DNA of 64,000 bases from Marisediminitalea lipolytica (GTDB lineage: Bacteria > Pseudomonadota > Gammaproteobacteria > Enterobacterales > Alteromonadaceae), in the NCBI RefSeq assembly GCF_001758465.1, contig NZ_MJIC01000010.1, positions 372,001-436,000 on the forward strand. The letters run 5' to 3'. The notes below the pieces were generated by a model, which ran no database searches, was not told where the DNA came from, and saw nothing but the letters and a program-made list of their open reading frames with translations. Positions 41,678 to 50,279 of this stretch are shown here, in pieces (the stretch's first letter is position 1; each line of letters begins with the position of its first letter). A program made the translations under genes and the position numbers.

Positions 41678-43138
41678 CTACTCCCAATAAGCGACCGGCT
41701 CACCGCCGTGACTCAACTGATAATACCGGCGACAAAGTTCGCTTAGTACTTTGGATTCTGGATATTCATTCATAAGTGATTTGTAGGTATTTAATTGCCA
41801 GGTCGCGCCAGTCTGACGCGCCGCAAGACGATGTTCGATGATGCGCAGGTAATGATCTCGCTCGGCTTTGTCGACGCCAATTCTGGCCAGTCCGTCATCG
41901 GCTTTTACCAATAAATCGGCAAGAATTTCGGTGACCCGGTATTCCCTGAGGTGGCGCTGATGCTTGTGCGGCCAGAGAATATGGGCATTCAAACCAGACT
42001 GGGCACAGCGGTAAAAATTATACTCGGAATAACGAAATGGCAGCCGTTGCAGGTAGTCTTCGATGTGATCAGACAAGCCTTCGACCAGGCCAACCTGTAA
42101 TGCGGCGTTGGCGAGCATATCTTCGTGGGTCGGGCCCGCCGGTAAGCTACGGTATTCAATGCGTACGTGACCATTTTCGCCGGGGTCAAAAATACCACGG
42201 TTCCAGCTCCATACCGTACCATGATGCAAATTCAGTTCGGCAAAGGGTTTGGCATTTCCATGCAGTTTTTCAGCGACCACCGGCAACACGGCAGGGTAGA
42301 GTGCCACGCTCTCGGTAAGGCAGTCTGTGATACCATTTCTTAGCCAGCCATGGCCATAACTTACCCGGGCGGGTTGTCGCCATTGGGTTGCCGTACTGTC
42401 GCGATAGTCAATGGATTGTTTAAACAGGGCAATTCGGGTTTCCTGCCACAACCGTTTACCCATAAAAAACGGTGAGTTTCCCGCCAGTGCCAGCACCAGC
42501 GGTGAAATTAGCTGGGCGGTGTTGTAGCAGTCGGCAAAGCGCGCATTGGCGATTCGGTGATGCAGTTGAAAGGACGTATTTGCGCCTTCCAGCGTGACAT
42601 CATCACAGGTGGTTTTTATTACATCCTGGCCGTGAATATCGATATCAAAGGGGCCGTCACGCTGGGCACTTAATTGCTGGCTAAGGGCTTTATAACGCGG
42701 CCGGTTGGTCAGATAGTCTTCGGTAAGATGGCTGGCCGACAGCGTCGGCAGAATACCAATAGCCATGGCATGACCGTCATACAGGCTGGCGGTCTGATCA
42801 ATAACACGAGTGGCTTTTTGCAACTGTTGACCAAGCGCAGAAAAGGGCTTGCCAGACGCGCTTACCGGGGTCAGATTGAATTCAATGTTATATTGGTTGA
42901 GCTCTTCCTGCAGGCCATCAATACGGGCTTTTTCCAGTACGGCTTCATTCAGGGGCGCGGGGTTAAACTGACGATTAACCAGATAATATTCCAGCTCGGC
43001 ACCCAGTGTGATGTCATCAGTATTGTAGCAATCCCGGGTTAACTCCGTGTTTACCCGGGCTAACTGCGCATGTACCCGCTCATCAAACAGCGCTCGCTGA
43101 GTATCAGTGAAATCATGCTGTTGAAAATTAAGCCCCAT
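41678..43138 (-). CDS. GCS2-family glutamate-cysteine-ligase-like amide ligase
   Basis: 486 residues with the COG2170/GCS2 plan: 'LGAELEYYLV' (ELE metal/ATP site), 'YNIEFNLTP', 'AMAIGILPTL', 'DIDIHGQD', 'ANTSFQLHHRI', 'LALAGNSPFFMGKRLWQETRIALFKQSID' and 'RVSYGHGWL'. The fold joins a carboxylate to an amine at the cost of ATP, and true gamma-glutamylcysteine synthesis is only one possibility. Paired in an operon with a deacylase, the enzyme more likely makes or recycles a specific amide (inference). A perfect FNR box lies about 84 bases upstream of its ATG. Confidence 0.82.
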   Translation of the reverse strand: MGLNFQQHDFTDTQRALFDERVHAQLARVNTELTRDCYNTDDITLGAELEYYLVNRQFNPAPLNEAVLEKARIDGLQEELNQYNIEFNLTPVSASGKPFSALGQQLQKATRVIDQTASLYDGHAMAIGILPTLSASHLTEDYLTNRPRYKALSQQLSAQRDGPFDIDIHGQDVIKTTCDDVTLEGANTSFQLHHRIANARFADCYNTAQLISPLVLALAGNSPFFMGKRLWQETRIALFKQSIDYRDSTATQWRQPARVSYGHGWLRNGITDCLTESVALYPAVLPVVAEKLHGNAKPFAELNLHHGTVWSWNRGIFDPGENGHVRIEYRSLPAGPTHEDMLANAALQVGLVEGLSDHIEDYLQRLPFRYSEYNFYRCAQSGLNAHILWPHKHQRHLREYRVTEILADLLVKADDGLARIGVDKAERDHYLRIIEHRLAARQTGATWQLNTYKSLMNEYPESKVLSELCRRYYQLSHGGEPVAYWE

Positions 43139-43214
43139 GCAAGTTGGTCCTGTGTTGATTTGTTAAAATTTCGGTTTACCGCTTTGCAGGTTACGACAGC
43201 CTGTAAAATCCTCC

Positions 43215-43228
43215 TTGATGCAGATCAA
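43215..43228. promoter_or_regulatory. Perfect FNR/EtrA box
   Basis: TTGATGCAGATCAA matches TTGATNNNNATCAA with no mismatch. It lies in the 271-base divergent region between the GCS2 ligase (ATG 84 bases away) and the metalloprotease (GTG 188 bases away), nearer the ligase. FNR-type regulators of low oxygen bind this sequence. CRP-like sites are related but usually TGTGA-based. Confidence 0.72.
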
Positions 43229-43409
43229 GCGAGATCACAACATATTTACGGGGTAAAAAATGTTTGCGGCAAATCAATAGGATCGGTGCCAATTTTCCAT
43301 TGGTCGGTACTTCTGGTGGTTTGGTCAGGCCGGTGTAGATTTATCTGCCTGCTTTGGGTAGCGTAAAAATCTTACAATAACAAATGACTATAATCCGGAG
43401 GAACAACAG

Positions 43410-45794
43410 GTGCGCTTATATGTGCTGTTAGCAAGTCTGGTGTTGATGAGTGTTACGCCTGCATGGGCAGAGACCATCGCATCGTTTACCCAAAAAATGC
43501 AAAAACAAACGGGATTTATCCCGGTGTATTACGATGTCGCGGCCGACAAAGTGTATTTACAAATTGATACGGTTAACGCGCCTTTTTTGTTTCAATCCAG
43601 TTTACCCCAGGGCGTCGGGTCGAATGACATTGGATTAGACCGCGGCCAGTTAGGGGCTACCCGTCTGGTCCAGTTTGAGCGCTACGGCAACAAATTGCTG
43701 CTTAAACAGTTAAATACCGGGTACCGTGCCAGTGGCAGTAATCCTGCCGAGCACGCCAGCATCGATGAAGCCTTTGCTGACTCGGTTATCGCCGGTTTCC
43801 CAATTGTTGCCAGCAATGACGGTAGCGTACTGATTGATTATACTGATCAGTTATTCAGCGACATTCACGGTATTGCCAAGCGTTTAAAAGCCCGCAAACA
43901 GGGCAGCTTTAAAGCCGATGCCAAGCGCAGTGGTGTATATCTGCCGCGCACTAAGGCTTTTCCGCTGAACACCGAACTGGAAGCACTGGTGACCTTTGGT
44001 GGCGATGGAACCGGAGAATACCTGCGTCAGGTAACGCCCGATGCCGACAGCGTCACGGTGCATCTGCATCACTCGTTTGTCGCGTTGCCTGATGATAATT
44101 ACCAGCCGCGTCCGTTTCATCCGTTTTCCGGTTACTGGAAGCGCAGCTGGCAGGATTACTCGGTACCGATTACCGAACCCCTCGAACAAGCTTATATTCC
44201 CCGTCATCGTCTGGCGAAAAAAGACCCGTCGGCAGAACTGAGTGAGCCGGTAGAACCCATTGTTTATTATTTGGATCCCGGTATTCCGGAGCCAGTACTG
44301 AGCGCCTTAAAAGAAGGGGCAAGTTGGTGGAATCAGGCGTTTGAGGCGGCGGGTTACATTAATGCGTTTCAGGTAAAAATATTACCGGCCGATGCTGACC
44401 CTATGGATGTTCGTTACAACGTAATCAACTGGGTTCACCGTGCTACCCGTGGCTGGTCTTATGGTTCTTCTGTGGTTGATCCGCGTACCGGCGAAATTAT
44501 TAAAGGCCACGTTACGCTGGGCTCGCTGCGGGTGCGTCAGGATTACCTGATTGCGCTGGGCTTAACCAGTCCGTTTACCTCTGAAAACGCAGTGACGACA
44601 GAACAAAAAGAGATGGCCCTGGCCCGTATTCGTCAGTTATCTGCACATGAAGTCGGCCATACCCTGGGTATCGCACATAACTTTGCCGCCAGCGAAAATG
44701 GCCGTGAGTCAGTGATGGACTACCCCCATCCCAAGATTGATATCAAGGGCGATCGACTGTCTCTGGCCGATGCTTATGACGAAGGTATGGGTGAGTGGGA
44801 TAAGTATGTTATTGCCTACGGTTATCAGGATTTTGCCGAGGGTACCGACAGTGCATTCGAGCTTAATGCGTTGGTCACCAGGGCTCGCAACGCAGGCTTA
44901 AAATATAAATCAGATGCGGACTCACGCGCCTCACGTCATGCCTCATCCGATGGTCACATGTGGGACAACGGTGAAAACCCGCTGGCCGAATACGATCATC
45001 TCCTTGAGGTGCGCCGGATTGCGCTGGCTAATATGGGGCTTAATACGGTCGCAACCGGCAACAGCTTATCTTCGCTGGAAAACGCGCTGGTGCCGGTTTA
45101 TCTGTTACACCGTTATCAACTGGAAGCGCTGGCCAAACAGGTAGGTGGTATTCATTACTCCTACGAAAATAAAGGCGATTATGCTACGCCTCGCGGGGTC
45201 AAACTGGTGCCTTCGGAAACCCAGGTTGAGGCGATGATGCGCCTTATTGAAGCCTCCGGCGCGGAATTACTGGCGCTACCTGCTACTATCCGACAGCTTA
45301 TAACGCCACCGATTTACGCCGAAGCACAAACCCGCGAGCAGTTTAATGGTCGTATGGGGCGGGTGTTTGATCCGGTGTCGGCGGCAGAAAGTGCTGCGGC
45401 GTTCAGTCTGCAATTGTTGCTGACGCCGGAGCGGTTAAATCGCCTGGCTTACCAGCATAGTCAGCAATCCAGTGTCCCCGGCGTTGATGACGTGGTACGT
45501 AAAATTTTCTCCATGCATTTTTATCGTCAGCCGGAACCCCAGGATATTCTTGTTGCACGCTTGCAACTGGTCGCATTACAAAGTGTGATTGAGGCTTTGC
45601 TAAGCGATGAAACCGCACCAGAAGTAAAGCTGGCTATTACCACTGAACTGATGACCTTAACCGAATGGCTCGAAGAGGAAGATGATGTGCCGGCTTATCG
45701 CGGCCTGGAACATTACCTGGAGCATTTCTTCGATACCGGTGAATGGCAAATGCGTTTTACGCCTAAGCCATTACCACCCGGTTCGCCGATTTAA
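43410..45794 (+). CDS. Secreted zinc metalloprotease, DUF5117/DUF4953 type
   Basis: 794 residues from GTG 43410, with CGGAGGAA 7 bases upstream. Signal peptide (1-20, 'TPAWA'). The catalytic zinc motif 'HEVGHTLGIAHNF' (HExxHxxGxxH; first His near residue 413) is followed by 'ESVMDYPHP', a Met-turn, as in metzincins. The N-terminal part is the DUF5117 domain ('VYYDVAADKVYLQI...'), then DUF4953. Such proteins are large secreted proteases of marine bacteria and may digest environmental proteins or act on the envelope. Ends at a strong terminator whose T-run overlaps the stop codon of the opposing gene. Confidence 0.88.
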   Translation: MRLYVLLASLVLMSVTPAWAETIASFTQKMQKQTGFIPVYYDVAADKVYLQIDTVNAPFLFQSSLPQGVGSNDIGLDRGQLGATRLVQFERYGNKLLLKQLNTGYRASGSNPAEHASIDEAFADSVIAGFPIVASNDGSVLIDYTDQLFSDIHGIAKRLKARKQGSFKADAKRSGVYLPRTKAFPLNTELEALVTFGGDGTGEYLRQVTPDADSVTVHLHHSFVALPDDNYQPRPFHPFSGYWKRSWQDYSVPITEPLEQAYIPRHRLAKKDPSAELSEPVEPIVYYLDPGIPEPVLSALKEGASWWNQAFEAAGYINAFQVKILPADADPMDVRYNVINWVHRATRGWSYGSSVVDPRTGEIIKGHVTLGSLRVRQDYLIALGLTSPFTSENAVTTEQKEMALARIRQLSAHEVGHTLGIAHNFAASENGRESVMDYPHPKIDIKGDRLSLADAYDEGMGEWDKYVIAYGYQDFAEGTDSAFELNALVTRARNAGLKYKSDADSRASRHASSDGHMWDNGENPLAEYDHLLEVRRIALANMGLNTVATGNSLSSLENALVPVYLLHRYQLEALAKQVGGIHYSYENKGDYATPRGVKLVPSETQVEAMMRLIEASGAELLALPATIRQLITPPIYAEAQTREQFNGRMGRVFDPVSAAESAAAFSLQLLLTPERLNRLAYQHSQQSSVPGVDDVVRKIFSMHFYRQPEPQDILVARLQLVALQSVIEALLSDETAPEVKLAITTELMTLTEWLEEEDDVPAYRGLEHYLEHFFDTGEWQMRFTPKPLPPGSPI

Positions 45795-45812
45795 CCCGGT
45801 AAGCAAAGACAG

Positions 45813-45837
45813 GAGGGCGTTTAACGCCCTCTTTTTT
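45813..45837 (+). terminator. Intrinsic terminator of the metalloprotease gene
   Basis: GAGGGCG (45813-45819), loop TTTAA, CGCCCTC (45825-45831), then six T (45832-45837). The T-run overlaps the stop codon of the convergent deacylase. Confidence 0.92.
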
Positions 45838-46963
45838 ATGCCCCGGTCAGCTCAAAGTAGTTAGTAAAACACTTATACAGTTGGGTGCCGCTAAGTACAG
45901 AGGCAGAAGGGAAGTGCAGCATCGGAATTAAGTCGCAGGGGGCCAGAATATCATGACTGCCCTTGTCATTATCCAGTTCATCTATGTTTAACACGCGGGC
46001 CAGCAGAGCCCCTTGTTTGATATGCTCGCCGGGTTTAGCACAATATTCCACCATGCCACCCCAGGACGTAAACAAGGTTTTGTAATCTTTGAGCATAACG
46101 CCAATGCGCGGCATGGTCAGCGGTTGAATCTGACTTTCCGGCAATAAACCTTTTACTGTGAGATAACTCAGAATACTTTTGGCATCAATTTCACCTTCAG
46201 TAAAATCGATAACTTCCTGACTGCCCATTTCCAGCGTAAAGGCTTCAACGCCAAACTCCAGGTCACGGTTATCGCGCTGATTAAGTATCTCGGTGAGTGT
46301 CCACCAGGGGCAAAACGTGGCTTCATCCAATGCGCCGGCGAACACATTTGGGATAAAAATGCAGTGCGGAAAATTAAACGCTGTGGCACTTTCCCTGGCG
46401 TATTCCGGAATATAAATGTGGCGGGTGGAAACCGGACCGTTATGTAAATCCAGCACATAATCAGCATCCAGGGCCAGCTGTTGCAGCCTTAAGTTGAGCT
46501 GTTGGGCAAGACCGAGCCCCCAGGGGCTGGCCAGCTTATCGCTGATGGCTTTAGCGAGATGCTCACGAAAGCGTTGCTTAATAGACGCGGTGGACTCTTC
46601 GGCGGTAACCGTATCGGCAAACGCCATCACCTGGGCGGCATCATAATGATAGCCCCGGTTCCAGTTGGTACCATTAACCGGATCAAAGCGACCAAGCGTG
46701 TACTCTCCGGCCTTTATATTGGTTCCTACGGGATTACAGTTTGGTACCAGCGTAATTTCGCCACAAATGGGCAAACTTTGCAGCCACTGAATCAGATGGT
46801 AGATCACTACGTTGCCCTGAACTTCTGCGCCGTGGATAGAGCTTTGAATATAAACCTTAGGGCCGGGGCGCTGGCCTTTGATGTGGTAAACCGGCACATT
46901 CATACTGCGCCCCGAGGCATTTTGCGCAACCCGGATATGGTGTTTGTTAACGTGATTTAGCAT
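45836..46963 (-). CDS. AstE/AspA-family deacylase, copy 2
   Basis: 375 residues from ATG 46963 (the frame opens at 47002). 'IQSSIHGAEVQGNVVIYHLIQWL' carries the HxxE zinc site, 'LVPNCNPVGTN' and 'TNWNRGYHY' the substrate region, 'YVLDLHNGPVSTRHI' the second His, and 'AFTLEMGSQEVID' the catalytic Glu. It resembles copy 1 in fold but not closely in sequence, so it is a separate subfamily. It follows moeB by 14 bases on the same strand and may be transcribed with it. The C-terminal region (about 280-375) looks like a biotinyl-lipoyl-like barrel ('VEYCAKPGEHIKQGALLARV'). Confidence 0.82.
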   Translation of the reverse strand: MLNHVNKHHIRVAQNASGRSMNVPVYHIKGQRPGPKVYIQSSIHGAEVQGNVVIYHLIQWLQSLPICGEITLVPNCNPVGTNIKAGEYTLGRFDPVNGTNWNRGYHYDAAQVMAFADTVTAEESTASIKQRFREHLAKAISDKLASPWGLGLAQQLNLRLQQLALDADYVLDLHNGPVSTRHIYIPEYARESATAFNFPHCIFIPNVFAGALDEATFCPWWTLTEILNQRDNRDLEFGVEAFTLEMGSQEVIDFTEGEIDAKSILSYLTVKGLLPESQIQPLTMPRIGVMLKDYKTLFTSWGGMVEYCAKPGEHIKQGALLARVLNIDELDNDKGSHDILAPCDLIPMLHFPSASVLSGTQLYKCFTNYFELTGA

Positions 46964-46977
46964 ATAAACTGATATTC

Positions 46978-47733
46978 TTATTGAGGCTGACAAACAGGAC
47001 ACTGCGGATCTGCAGGTACGCTAAAGCTTTGCCAGGTTAAAGACAAGCCATCATAGGTCATAAGTTGTCCGGGCGGTAGCACCTCGATGCCCATAAGCAT
47101 CAACAATGCAATATGCGCCTGCTGCGTACCAATAGCACTCACGACCGGCGCGAAAATACCGGCTTCATTGCAGGATAACGCCTGCGCCGAAAATAACCGC
47201 GAGACACACTGATAGCATGGACTTTGCTGGCGCGGATCAACTACCTGCAACTGGCCTTCAAAGCGGATTGATGCCGCACTCACCAATACCCGCTGTTGCT
47301 GATAACACTGGGCATTAATTTGCAGGCGGCTGGCCGGATTGTCGGTGCAGTCCAAAACCATATCGTGCTGCTGAATAAGCGCCGCCAGGTCTTCATCGTT
47401 GAGTCGTTGGCTGATAACGCTAATCCGGCAGTCGGGATTGAGTGCATGGAGTCTGTCACGGGCTGCGTGAACCTTGTATTGCCCTACCTGAGCGTGGCTG
47501 TATAGCCACTGGCGAGGCAAATTAGAGCTGGCCACAATGTCATCATCCACCAGGGTGATTTTACCGACCCCGCTGGTGCACAATAACTGGGCGGCCGGGC
47601 AACCAAGTCCGCCCATACCGATAACCAGGACCTGCGCATTGAGCAGGGCCTCCTGACCGCTGAGATCGATTTGCGGCAGGACAATGTGGCGATTGTACGT
47701 CATTGCCTGAGCGTAGCTGAGAGTATCTGCCAT
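46978..47733 (-). CDS. moeB: MoeB, molybdopterin-synthase adenylyltransferase
   Basis: 251 residues from ATG 47733; a longer frame to 47883 would overlap moaB. ThiF/E1-like features: 'YNRHIVLPQIDLSGQEAL', nucleotide loop 'VIGMGGLGCPAAQLL', 'LVDDDIVASSNLPRQ', 'VLDCTDNPASRL' and zinc cysteine pairs 'CYQC' and 'CPVC'. MoeB adenylates the C-terminal Gly of MoaD so that sulfur can be loaded. Its partners moaD and moaE are in the divergent operon. Confidence 0.92.
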   Translation of the reverse strand: MADTLSYAQAMTYNRHIVLPQIDLSGQEALLNAQVLVIGMGGLGCPAAQLLCTSGVGKITLVDDDIVASSNLPRQWLYSHAQVGQYKVHAARDRLHALNPDCRISVISQRLNDEDLAALIQQHDMVLDCTDNPASRLQINAQCYQQQRVLVSAASIRFEGQLQVVDPRQQSPCYQCVSRLFSAQALSCNEAGIFAPVVSAIGTQQAHIALLMLMGIEVLPPGQLMTYDGLSLTWQSFSVPADPQCPVCQPQ

Positions 47734-47779
47734 GGTAAGACTTTTATCCTGATATATTTCAACGCATAATGTACCAATT

Positions 47780-47793
47780 CGACAGTCCTGTCG
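47780..47793. promoter_or_regulatory. Dyad between moeB and moaB
   Basis: CGACAG-TC-CTGTCG is a perfect 6-2-6 inverted repeat in the 82-base divergent region. Candidate operator for coordinated control. The space is too small for a Moco riboswitch. Confidence 0.4.
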
Positions 47794-47815
47794 CAGCAGA
47801 TTTTTAAGGACCAGC

Positions 47816-48325
47816 ATGACAACCGCTTCTGAATCACTCGCAATTGCTATTTTAACCGTTTCTGACACCCGTACGCTGGACACTGATACCTCCGGTGCTT
47901 ATCTGGCCGAGGCTGTCACTGAAGCAGGCCATCAGGTGGCGGCACGCCAGCTGGTCATTGATGACATCTACCAGCAGCGAGCGATTGTCTCGGCGTGGAT
48001 TGCTGACCCGGCTATTGAGGCCATTCTGGTTACCGGCGGTACCGGCTTTACCGGACGGGACTCAACACCGGAAGCACTCAGTGTTTTATTTGATAAAACG
48101 GTAGACGGTTTTGGCGAACTGTTTCGTTATCTCAGCTATAACGAAATTGGTACCTCAACCATTCAGTCCCGGGCACTGGCTGGTTTTGCCAATCGCACGG
48201 TTATATTTTGTCTGCCGGGTTCAACAGGGGCGTGCAAAACGGCCTGGCAGGGCATTATCTGTTCGCAGCTGGATTCTACCTTTAAGCCTTGTAACTTTGT
48301 TGGTCATTTAAAAGGGGCTCACTAA
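47816..48325 (+). CDS. moaB: MoaB, molybdenum cofactor biosynthesis protein
   Basis: 169 residues. 'ILTVSDTRTLDTDTSG', 'ILVTGGTGFTGRDSTPEAL', 'FRYLSYNEIGTSTIQSRALAG' and 'FCLPGSTGACKTAW' are MoaB/MogA family motifs (GGTG and LPGS nucleotide/MPT-binding). MoaB/MogA adenylates molybdopterin before Mo insertion; its size and the 'LSYNEIGTSTIQSRA' motif favour MoaB. AAGGA lies 5 bases before the ATG. First gene of moaB-moaC-moaD-moaE-modABC. Confidence 0.93.
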   Translation: MTTASESLAIAILTVSDTRTLDTDTSGAYLAEAVTEAGHQVAARQLVIDDIYQQRAIVSAWIADPAIEAILVTGGTGFTGRDSTPEALSVLFDKTVDGFGELFRYLSYNEIGTSTIQSRALAGFANRTVIFCLPGSTGACKTAWQGIICSQLDSTFKPCNFVGHLKGAH

Positions 48326-48326
48326 T

Positions 48327-48806
48327 ATGGCTTTGTCCCACGTAAACCAGCACGGCGAAGCCAATATGGTGGATGTGAGTGCAAAGGCGGTTACGACCCG
48401 CGAAGCCATTGCCGAAGGGGAATTACATTTAAGCGCCGATGCCCTGGCTCAGGTTAAAAATAACAGTGCGGCTAAAGGGGATGTGCTGGCTGTAGCGCGC
48501 ATTGCCGGTATTCAGGGCGCCAAACAGTGCGCTAATCTTATTCCGCTTTGCCATCCGCTGGCACTCAGTAAAGTAGATATTCAGTTTACGGTGGATGAAG
48601 AAAACCAGCGCATCATTACCCGCTGTCGCTGCAAACTTAACGGTCGGACCGGGGTTGAGATGGAAGCGTTAACCGGCGTAAATGTCGCTCTGCTGACCTT
48701 ATTTGATATGTGTAAAGCGGTGGATCCCGCTATGGTGATCAGCAACGTCAGAGTGTTAGAGAAACAAGGTGGCAAAACCGGCCACTGGAGTCGAGATGAA
48801 GGTTAA
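48327..48806 (+). CDS. moaC: MoaC, cyclic pyranopterin monophosphate synthase
   Basis: 159 residues. 'MVDVSAKAVTTREAIAEG', 'ARIAGIQGAKQCANLIPLCHPLALSKVDI', 'TGVEMEALTGVNVALLTLFDMCKAVDPAM' and 'VLEKQGGKTGHW' are conserved MoaC segments, including the active-site KKT-like 'GGKTG'. It converts 3',8-cyclo-GTP from MoaA to cPMP. MoaA is not in the window. AAGGGG precedes the ATG; 1 base after moaB. The end overlaps moaD by 11 bases. Confidence 0.97.
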   Translation: MALSHVNQHGEANMVDVSAKAVTTREAIAEGELHLSADALAQVKNNSAAKGDVLAVARIAGIQGAKQCANLIPLCHPLALSKVDIQFTVDEENQRIITRCRCKLNGRTGVEMEALTGVNVALLTLFDMCKAVDPAMVISNVRVLEKQGGKTGHWSRDEG

Positions 48807-49038
48807 ATTTTTTGCGCAAATCCGCGAGCTGACAGGGTGCGATGCCATGGAGCTGGCCGTGCCCGATAATGCCACCGTTGATGGCGTGCGTGAACAATTG
48901 ATGCAACAGGGAGAAGTATGGCGCGAAGCCCTCTCTGCTAATGTTCTCAGTGCCCGCAATCAGACTCTGTGTAACGGCAGCACGGCAGTGTGTGAGGATG
49001 ACGAGATTGCTTTTTTCCCGCCGGTTACCGGAGGTTAG
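48796..49038 (+). CDS. moaD: MoaD, molybdopterin synthase small subunit
   Basis: 80 residues from ATG 48796 (the longer frame from 48769 is only the overlap with moaC). The ubiquitin-like fold starts 'MKVKFFAQIRELTG' and ends 'EIAFFPPVTGG', the di-Gly tail that carries the thiocarboxylate used to make the dithiolene. It is activated by MoeB and pairs with MoaE, 1 base downstream. GAGTCGAG is the likely ribosome site region. Confidence 0.95.
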   Translation: MKVKFFAQIRELTGCDAMELAVPDNATVDGVREQLMQQGEVWREALSANVLSARNQTLCNGSTAVCEDDEIAFFPPVTGG

Positions 49039-49039
49039 A

Positions 49040-49513
49040 ATGTTTGCCCGGGTAGCACAGGAGGATTTTAGCCAGCAGGCACTGTACGACGAGCTGTGTG
49101 CTCACGATCAGCGTAGTCGTGCTGGTGCCATTGTTACGTTTACCGGCCGGGTAAGGGATTACAACCACGCTGGCGCAATCGATGGCATAGAACTGGAGTA
49201 TTACCCCGGCATGACCGAACAGGCGTTAGCACAGCTTATTGATAAAGCGGTGAAACGCTTTTCGCTGACCAATGCGGGCATAGTGCATCGGGTTGGCCGA
49301 CTGGCTAATCACGAACAGATTGTCTGGGTTGGAACCTGCGCCGCCCATCGCCAGGATGCTTTTTTAGCCGCCTCCTTTTTGATGGATATGCTCAAACAAT
49401 CGGTGCCTATCTGGAAAAAAGAGTGGGTGGGTGAACAGGCTCACTGGGTCGCCGCCAAAGGCTCTGACGACGATGCGGCAATGCGCTGGTTAACCGAAGA
49501 CAAGGATAGCTGA
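49040..49513 (+). CDS. moaE: MoaE, molybdopterin synthase catalytic subunit
   Basis: 157 residues from ATG 49040 (GGAGG 6 bases upstream; the frame opening at 48941 is rejected). 'GAIVTFTGRVRDYNHAGAIDGIELEYYPGMTE', 'VHRVGRLANHEQIVWVGTCAAHRQDAFLAASFLMDMLKQSVPIWKKEW' contains the MoaE active-site Lys and Arg positions. It adds two sulfurs to cPMP to give molybdopterin. Confidence 0.96.
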   Translation: MFARVAQEDFSQQALYDELCAHDQRSRAGAIVTFTGRVRDYNHAGAIDGIELEYYPGMTEQALAQLIDKAVKRFSLTNAGIVHRVGRLANHEQIVWVGTCAAHRQDAFLAASFLMDMLKQSVPIWKKEWVGEQAHWVAAKGSDDDAAMRWLTEDKDS

Positions 49514-49519
49514 ACGGGT

Positions 49520-50278
49520 ATGCGACAAACCAGGTTTGCGTTGTTGTTATGGTTTTGTAGCGTAGCGTTGGCAGTGGCAGAAGAAAACCCACCGCTGAGC
49601 ATAGCTGTGGCCGCAAACTTTGCCGTGCCGCTGAAGACCCTGCTGGTGGAGTTTGCAGCGCAAACTAACATTAAGTCGCGGGTAACGGTGAGTTCCAGCG
49701 GTGCGCTTTATGCCCAAATCGAACATGGTGCGCCCTACGACCTGTTTTTATCGGCCGACAGTAAACGGCCGCAAGCACTAATCAGTAGCGGCAAAGTGTC
49801 GGCTGCACGGGTTAAAACCTATGCAGTGGGCCGTCTTGCTCTGGTTGGTGAGGTACGCCAGCTGAGCGATCCACGGTGGCGGGATCCGGCGCTGAGAATT
49901 GCCATTGCCGAACCTGAAGTGGCGCCCTATGGTCGGGCTGCCAAACAATTACTGCAAAAGCAGGGGCTGTGGCAAACGTTGTCCAAACGGTTGATCCGTG
50001 GCAGTAATATCCAGCAAACCTTGCAGTTCTGGCAAACCGGCAACGTTGACGTGGCCATGATTGCCGCTTCCCAGTGTGTTAGTTATGCCTTGACCTGCTA
50101 TTCGCTGCCTGCTGATTACCAGCCAATTGTGCAGCAACTGGCCATTCTGGGCGGGGGGCAAAACGCCGGGGCGGCTGCTCAATTGGCCGAGTTCCTGCAA
50201 AGTGACGCAGTGCAACAACAGCTCCTCGCGCTGGGCTATGCGCCTTTGGCCGACATATCAGCCACAGGGAAGCACTAG
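49520..50278 (+). CDS. modA: ModA, periplasmic molybdate-binding protein
   Basis: 252 residues with a signal peptide (1-20). 'LSIAVAANFAVPLKTLLVEFA', 'VTVSSSGALYAQIEHGAPYDLFLSAD', 'PYGRAAKQLL' and the C-terminal 'FLQSDAVQQQLLALGYAPL' fit ModA, which gathers MoO4 for the ModBC transporter. The Ser (SSSG) and Tyr ligand regions are conserved. Begins 6 bases after moaE and ends 1 base before modB, so Mo uptake and cofactor synthesis share one transcript. Confidence 0.93.
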   Translation: MRQTRFALLLWFCSVALAVAEENPPLSIAVAANFAVPLKTLLVEFAAQTNIKSRVTVSSSGALYAQIEHGAPYDLFLSADSKRPQALISSGKVSAARVKTYAVGRLALVGEVRQLSDPRWRDPALRIAIAEPEVAPYGRAAKQLLQKQGLWQTLSKRLIRGSNIQQTLQFWQTGNVDVAMIAASQCVSYALTCYSLPADYQPIVQQLAILGGGQNAGAAAQLAEFLQSDAVQQQLLALGYAPLADISATGKH

Positions 50279-50279
50279 C

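Noticed and set aside
41678..43138. GshA for glutathione synthesis
   Set aside because: The sequence is of the GCS2 type, not classical gammaproteobacterial GshA, and its operon partner is a deacylase.
47734..47815. Moco riboswitch upstream of moaB
   Set aside because: The gap is only 82 bases, and the Moco RNA is considerably longer; only a 14-base dyad is present.
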